A stretch of DNA of 47,807 bases, taken from positions 1 through 47,807 of the forward strand of contig NZ_JABUBU010000022.1 in the NCBI RefSeq assembly GCF_019834675.1. Direction: 5' to 3'. This stretch comes from Rhodococcoides corynebacterioides (GTDB taxonomy: Bacteria; Actinomycetota; Actinomycetes; Mycobacteriales; Mycobacteriaceae). The notes below the pieces were generated by a model. That model was not told the DNA's origin, ran no database searches, and saw nothing but the letters and a program-made list of their open reading frames with translations. This document shows, piece after piece, positions 44,711 to 47,807 of the stretch (position 1 is its first letter; the number at the start of each line of letters is the position of its first letter). Position numbers and translations under genes: made by a program.

Positions 44711-44759
44711 TCTTGAATGACGTTCAACAAGCTAGCAGCGTCTTGAATGACATTCAAGA
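44711..44759. promoter_or_regulatory. paired TetR-type operators
   Basis: TCTTGAATGACATTCAAGA (44741-44759) is a perfect 19-bp palindrome around one base. A second, imperfect copy starts at 44711 (TCTTGAATGACGTTCAACA), 30 bp away. They fill the spacer between the TetR gene at 44784 and the hydrolase gene and should bind the TetR protein, repressing both. Confidence 0.85.
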
Positions 44760-44783
44760 CCTGGAGGTGGAGGTGACGGTGTC

Positions 44784-45329
44784 GTGGCGCGGAACAAGAG
44801 GCCACAGGCCGCCGACGAGAAGCGTGACGAGATCGTCGCGGCCGCACGAAAGTTGTTCGTCGAGGGCGGGTTCGAGGGGACGTCGATGAGCAAGCTGGCC
44901 AAGGAAGCCGGCGTGGCGCCCAACACGATCTACTGGTACTTCGGCGACAAGGACGATGTGCTCGTGGCCGTCGTGTCCGCGGTGCTGGCCGACGTCCTTC
45001 CGGAGTACGACGCCATCGCGGACGAGCCGGTCGCTGCCCGCGTTCTGTGGGTCGTTCGGCGCTTGACCGAGCTGACCGGACTGGTCACGACGGTGCACGC
45101 GCGTGTGCCCCATTCGCCTGCGGTCGCCGAGTGGCACACCTTTTTCCACTGGCTCACCGGCAGCATGTTCCGCGCGGAGTTGGAGGCAGTCGGCGTGTCT
45201 TCGGACACGGTCGATGCGGAAGTGGCGATCGCCGTGTTCACCGTCGAAGGACTGCTGATGCACACGAGCGACGAGCGCGAGCAGCAGGCGATCTGCGAGG
45301 CCCTCGCTTCTCGGTGGCCGTCGACCTAG
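44784..45329 (+). CDS. TetR family transcriptional regulator
   Basis: A 181-residue TetR repressor. The N-terminal 10-60 region has the helix-turn-helix (FEGTSMSKLAKEAGVAPNTIYWYFGDKDDVL); the rest is the helical ligand domain. The GTG at 44784 follows GGAGGTGGAGGT by about 9 nt, directly after the operator at 44741-44759, so it very likely represses itself. The divergent operon of the hydrolase and SDR is the probable second target, and an ester- or ketone-bearing compound is a plausible inducer. Confidence 0.92.
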   Translation: MARNKRPQAADEKRDEIVAAARKLFVEGGFEGTSMSKLAKEAGVAPNTIYWYFGDKDDVLVAVVSAVLADVLPEYDAIADEPVAARVLWVVRRLTELTGLVTTVHARVPHSPAVAEWHTFFHWLTGSMFRAELEAVGVSSDTVDAEVAIAVFTVEGLLMHTSDEREQQAICEALASRWPST

Positions 45330-45650
45330 GTCGTTCATCGCGCTCGGGGTCGGCACGAGCAGAGTTCAACGTTCGAAGACGATCCTTCCTCGGACGATCG
45401 ACATTGTCTCGCAGCGGAATGCGCCGCTCGGCCGCGATGACCAACTGCAGTTCGGGCACCGTGGGCGGCGCTGCGCCGCGAGGCGGAGATGGGCTGTCGG
45501 CTCGAGGCGCCCGGTCAGTGGCCGGTCCCCGATCGCGGGCAATGGCACGCTGCACTCGCAACACATGCCAGCACTATCGCGGCGATTTTCCGTGCTGGGG
45601 ACCTCCCGGGACGCGACATCGGTGGATCAACCGATGCGAGAAATAGCTGC
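45330..45650. other. 321-bp intergenic region with a dispersed repeat
   Basis: No convincing gene. Copy 2 of the 40-bp repeat occupies 45461-45500. On the minus strand about 45340-45460 reads in one frame as VPELQLVIAAERRIPLRDNV and onward without a start, which may be a gene remnant that I cannot identify. Confidence 0.5.
45461..45500 (+). repeat. 40-bp dispersed repeat, copy 2
   Basis: 39/40 identical to 41437-41476, same orientation, with the same internal palindrome. It lies 131 bp after the TetR gene. Confidence 0.88.
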
Positions 45651-46259
45651 TCACGATGCCCGGACCCTCACGGCTCGGAACCGAAACCCGTCCTGGATCG
45701 CAGGCTCGTAATCGAACTCGACCCGCTGTCCGGGCTCCAGTCTTCGAAAGCCCCCGCCGACAATCGTGGAGAAGTGCGCCCAGGCGCCGCCGGGGGTGCT
45801 GTCGGCATCGAGTACACCCCACCCCTGCTCGTCGTGCCAGAGGCGCACCGTCCCGATTGCGGTGAGGAAGGGCCGCGGTTCGATCGCCGCGGTCTTCATG
45901 CTGTCGCGGGATGACTCTTCCCGCATGACGGTGAGGCCATCGGGGCCCGGGGCGTCGACGCTGTGCCAGAAGCTCGTATGGAACGCCCCTTCTCGCGCAG
46001 ACGGCGCGGTCGCCCCCCGCGGCCATACGCACTCGACGTGATAGTGCATTCCCCGGATGGGCTCGTGTGCGGTGGTCCATTCGAAATAGACTTCTGTGCC
46101 GGGGCGCAAGCCCCGAATCGGGGACCGTTCGAGGTCGGCGACGCCCTCGACGCGCACCGCGTGGGGCCTCGCGTAGGCGCCGCCCGGGGTGTCATCAGAG
46201 TCGATGACTCCCCACCGGCCGTCGAAGTGCCACTCGCGGACAACACCCGTCGACACCAT
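45651..46259 (-). CDS. protein with two cold-shock-like (CSD) domains
   Basis: A 202-residue protein built from two similar halves. Residues 1-70 (GVVREWHFDGRWGVIDSDDT ... GLRPGTEVYFEW) and 133-202 (GTVRLWHDEQGWGVLDADST ... LEPGQRVEFDYE) share the pattern G-VR-WH--GWGV-D---TPGGA, followed by a hydrophobic beta strand, as in single-domain actinobacterial CSD-like proteins. A charged linker joins them. OB-fold nucleic-acid binding is expected, probably RNA or single-stranded DNA. The classical RNP1/RNP2 aromatic set is only partly kept. TACTCT lies 6 nt before the ATG. Divergent from the gene at 46358 across 98 bp. Confidence 0.78.
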   Translation of the reverse strand: MVSTGVVREWHFDGRWGVIDSDDTPGGAYARPHAVRVEGVADLERSPIRGLRPGTEVYFEWTTAHEPIRGMHYHVECVWPRGATAPSAREGAFHTSFWHSVDAPGPDGLTVMREESSRDSMKTAAIEPRPFLTAIGTVRLWHDEQGWGVLDADSTPGGAWAHFSTIVGGGFRRLEPGQRVEFDYEPAIQDGFRFRAVRVRAS

Positions 46260-46265
46260 CGCATC

Positions 46266-46271
46266 AGAGTA
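46266..46271 (-). promoter_or_regulatory. -10 hexamer of the CSD-like gene (leaderless)
   Basis: TACTCT on the minus strand, GATGCG spacer (6 nt), then the ATG at 46259. Confidence 0.5.
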
Positions 46272-46326
46272 AGACGTATGGCGCCGGGGAGGGGCGCCGA
46301 TCGAACTCGCTGCTGCGCGGAGGGCC

Positions 46327-46371
46327 TAGGATTGCGGAATGACATCCGAGAGAAAGCATGCTGCACACTGA
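46327..46371 (+). other. -10 hexamer and candidate leaderless 10-codon upstream ORF
   Basis: TAGGAT (46327-46332) is 6 nt before an ATG at 46339. That ATG opens MTSERKHAAH, stop at 46369-46371, which overlaps the start of the gene at 46358 in another frame. It could control translation of that gene. Alternatively the 5' end is simply a short leader carrying the GAGAG ribosome site. Confidence 0.3.
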
Positions 46372-47401
46372 CGGTCCTGCCAACGCTGCCGATGTCGCAG
46401 CGCGTATCCGAACCCGTCATCCCGGCCCGATCGCGTTGCTGCAGCACGATATTCGATCGGCAGTGACGTCCGAGGGGCGGTCGGACATCCGGCCGCGACC
46501 CGACCAACGCCTCTACGGCCCATCCGTGTGCGACGACGCCACACGCATCGTCGTCGGCCACAGCTTTCACCCGTACACCGCTGATCTCGGGACCTTCCCG
46601 ACGGATAGCGTCCCGATGTCCGTTCGCGTCGTGGTGTCTGCGTATCGACTGGCGCCGTCCGCGCCGCCGTTGCGTCTGCAGTCGGACCCGACGGCGGAGG
46701 TGTCCCTTGTCGAGGCCGAGGGTTGGTTTCGTGCCGGTGTGGGCGAGGAGTGGGCCGACTACGCATACCTGCGGGCCGCGAACGACGTGATACCGGCGCG
46801 TGCGGGCTTGTACCGGTTCGGACTCATCCTGGACGCGACGGGTGCCCCGATGCTGGCGCCGACCAATTTCGAGTGGTCTCGGGTGGACCGCCGGGCCGAG
46901 CGTGGGATACACAAACTGGCACCCTCCGATGCGAACACTGTGCTGCGCGAACGAATTCTGCGTGAGGGTCCGTTCGCCGACCCCAGCCCCTACCTCGATC
47001 CACGAACCACTCCTGACGGTCGGTGGCGCATCGAGACGAGCGCGCGCGACGCCGACGACGACACGGCCGCGACGTTTCGGATGCTCACCGACCTGCTTCG
47101 GGTTCGCGGCGGGGTGCACACGCGGTTCGTTCCCGTCGCCTTCCATCTGGTGGGGCGGTCGGCAACGCTGACCTACCGCCTCGTCGGTCGCCCCGGGATC
47201 TACGACGCCACGGTGCCCATTCCCTCGCCTGCCGACCTCGCGAGCCCACCGCCGCCCGGAGACCACGTCGGACGGTACGGGTACCACCCGCCCGTGTTTC
47301 CGATGACCGCCGGGCAATGGGCGCACGGCCTCTGCGCGTTCTGGATGGAGATGGTCGCCTACGGGCGCATCGGAGACGTGAGACCGCCTTGGGCGCGTTA
47401 G
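46358..47401 (+). CDS. hypothetical protein
   Basis: A 347-residue protein without signal peptide or membrane helix and without a family that I recognise. The first 60 residues may be poorly conserved. The middle (about 85-175) alternates beta strands (SVRVVVSAYRLAPS, EVSLVEAEGWFRAGV, GLYRFGLILDATG), suggesting a beta-rich fold. The C-terminal part has two Trp-rich segments and ends in GDVRPPWAR. The start is the ATG at 46358 with GAGAG 7 nt upstream; nearby starts in the same frame are possible. Codon use and A/T content differ a little from the core genes, as for the other accessory genes here. Confidence 0.55.
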   Translation: MLHTDGPANAADVAARIRTRHPGPIALLQHDIRSAVTSEGRSDIRPRPDQRLYGPSVCDDATRIVVGHSFHPYTADLGTFPTDSVPMSVRVVVSAYRLAPSAPPLRLQSDPTAEVSLVEAEGWFRAGVGEEWADYAYLRAANDVIPARAGLYRFGLILDATGAPMLAPTNFEWSRVDRRAERGIHKLAPSDANTVLRERILREGPFADPSPYLDPRTTPDGRWRIETSARDADDDTAATFRMLTDLLRVRGGVHTRFVPVAFHLVGRSATLTYRLVGRPGIYDATVPIPSPADLASPPPPGDHVGRYGYHPPVFPMTAGQWAHGLCAFWMEMVAYGRIGDVRPPWAR

Positions 47402-47483
47402 CGAGGACGAGGGAGTCCCTGTCGTCTCCGACGTCGACCCCAAGAAGCGGACGTCGAAGATCACCACCCCGCTGTCGTGCGAA

Positions 47484-47717
47484 GTGCGCCGGGACCGAGT
47501 GTGGTTCTGTTGCAACATGCTGCGGCTGATTGGAGCGATGACACTCGTGGGCGCCGTGATTGGACTCGTCTTCTTCGGGGCCGAGTGCTGGACGGTGCAA
47601 CGCGAATTGAGCGGTGTCGTCATCGGCGCGGGATACGAACCGTTGGTCGGTGTCGAGTCTTCTACTGGATACAGTTCCAGGGAGCTTGACCCGGTTCTCC
47701 GGACACCTGATCTGTAG
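47484..47717 (+). CDS. small membrane protein, 3' end possibly replaced by an IS
   Basis: A 77-residue reading frame from a GTG, with one hydrophobic helix (about 12-32: MLRLIGAMTLVGAVIGLVFFG) and a polar tail. The frame is open back to 47382 but has no ATG, GTG or TTG there. From residue 68 the codons lie in the predicted end of the IS3-like element, so the natural C-terminus may be lost. No homologue recognised; it may not be expressed. Confidence 0.4.
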   Translation: MRRDRVWFCCNMLRLIGAMTLVGAVIGLVFFGAECWTVQRELSGVVIGAGYEPLVGVESSTGYSSRELDPVLRTPDL

Positions 47718-47807
47718 CGTTGCTGCTGCAGGAGAGGAGTCCGAGCCATGCCCGCTGCACATCCAGAGGAGTTCCGCCGGCGCGCGGTCGACCTGACACG
47801 TCAGCCG
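47687..47807 (+). mobile_element. left end of an IS3-family-like insertion sequence (partial)
   Basis: The first codons of an OrfA transposase start at 47748. The element is cut by the window edge. TGACCCGGTTCTCCGGACAC from 47687 has the 5'-TGA start and GC-rich character of IS3-family inverted repeats, but the matching right end is outside the window, so the boundary is a guess. Confidence 0.5.
47748..47807 (+). CDS. IS3-family transposase OrfA, N-terminal fragment (cut by window end)
   Basis: Only 20 codons are visible: MPAAHPEEFRRRAVDLTRQP. The PEEFRRRAVDL pattern starts the helix-turn-helix domain of OrfA proteins of IS3-family elements common in actinobacteria. GGAGAGGAG lies 8 nt before the ATG. 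The rest of OrfA and all of OrfB would lie to the right. Confidence 0.72.
   Translation, partial: MPAAHPEEFRRRAVDLTRQP

Noticed and set aside
41246..47807. Direct repeat of the tRNA-Lys 3' end as an integration site
   Set aside because: Looked for the T-arm/acceptor sequence to the right and found no second copy in the window.
1..47807. CRISPR arrays
   Set aside because: No regularly spaced identical repeats; the only short tandem repeat is the 18-19 bp set at 20366-20421, which has no spacers.

Overview
The window looks like chromosomal DNA of a high-GC actinobacterium of the Mycobacteriales, most likely Rhodococcus or a close Nocardiaceae relative. The grounds are a single-chain type I fatty acid synthase followed by acpS, the NucS mismatch endonuclease, the GlgE alpha-glucan pathway, and a gene order that follows, from memory, two Mycobacterium tuberculosis neighbourhoods (Rv1320c-Rv1343c and Rv2524c-Rv2520c) joined side by side. 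GTG starts are common.

Layout. 1-180: 3' end of an rRNA operon (5S rRNA and terminator). 177-4492: an Fpg/Nei-type glycosylase, an HNH-like zinc protein, a membrane adenylate cyclase, nucS and a small zinc protein. 4505-7512: a DivIVA-type coiled-coil protein, methylmalonyl-CoA epimerase, a DUF3817 membrane protein and a thioredoxin-fold TPR protein without CXXC. 7533-15979: glycogen block, with glgE-glgB-zinc peptidase lipoprotein as a tightly coupled minus-strand operon and glgP divergent from it. 15987-19916: dinG, pncA, pncB. 19988-24996: a plus-strand run clpS, DUF2017 (AosR-like), P1 peptidase, rhomboid protease, cAMP-phosphodiesterase-like MBL protein, rph, rdgB. 25072-26748: DUF3817 protein, LprD-like protein, tRNA-Leu, a helix-hairpin-helix-like unknown. 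27234-36832: fas and acpS. 36867-41318: TetR regulator, proline-rich membrane protein, M20 dipeptidase, bcp, DUF3618 protein, tRNA-Lys. 41319-47807: accessory region of poorly conserved genes, a TetR-controlled hydrolase/SDR pair with a frameshift, two copies of a 40-bp dispersed repeat, a double CSD-like protein, and the start of an IS3-like element at the right edge.

How the genes fit together. Fas makes acyl-CoA from malonyl-CoA and AcpS attaches phosphopantetheine to its ACP. GlgE extends alpha-glucan from maltose-1-phosphate, GlgB branches it and GlgP degrades it. PncA and PncB form the NAD salvage route. The cyclase (1893) and the MBL protein (22843) could make and degrade cAMP. Bcp and RdgB protect against peroxides and damaged nucleotides, while NucS and the Fpg-like protein act on DNA.

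Main points of interest. (1) The DUF2017/AosR-like protein has no cysteine, and mec-cysO-cysM, reported as the AosR target in M. tuberculosis, is missing from its usual place, as is murI. (2) At least 15 start codons are preceded by TANNNT at a 6-8 nt spacing, a pattern that predicts leaderless mRNAs throughout the window. (3) A 40-bp repeat with an internal palindrome occurs twice in the accessory region. (4) Two 19-bp operators with the same spacing register lie between a TetR gene and a hydrolase gene broken by a one-base frameshift. (5) A TetR gene and a proline-rich membrane protein gene interrupt the usual acpS-M20 junction.
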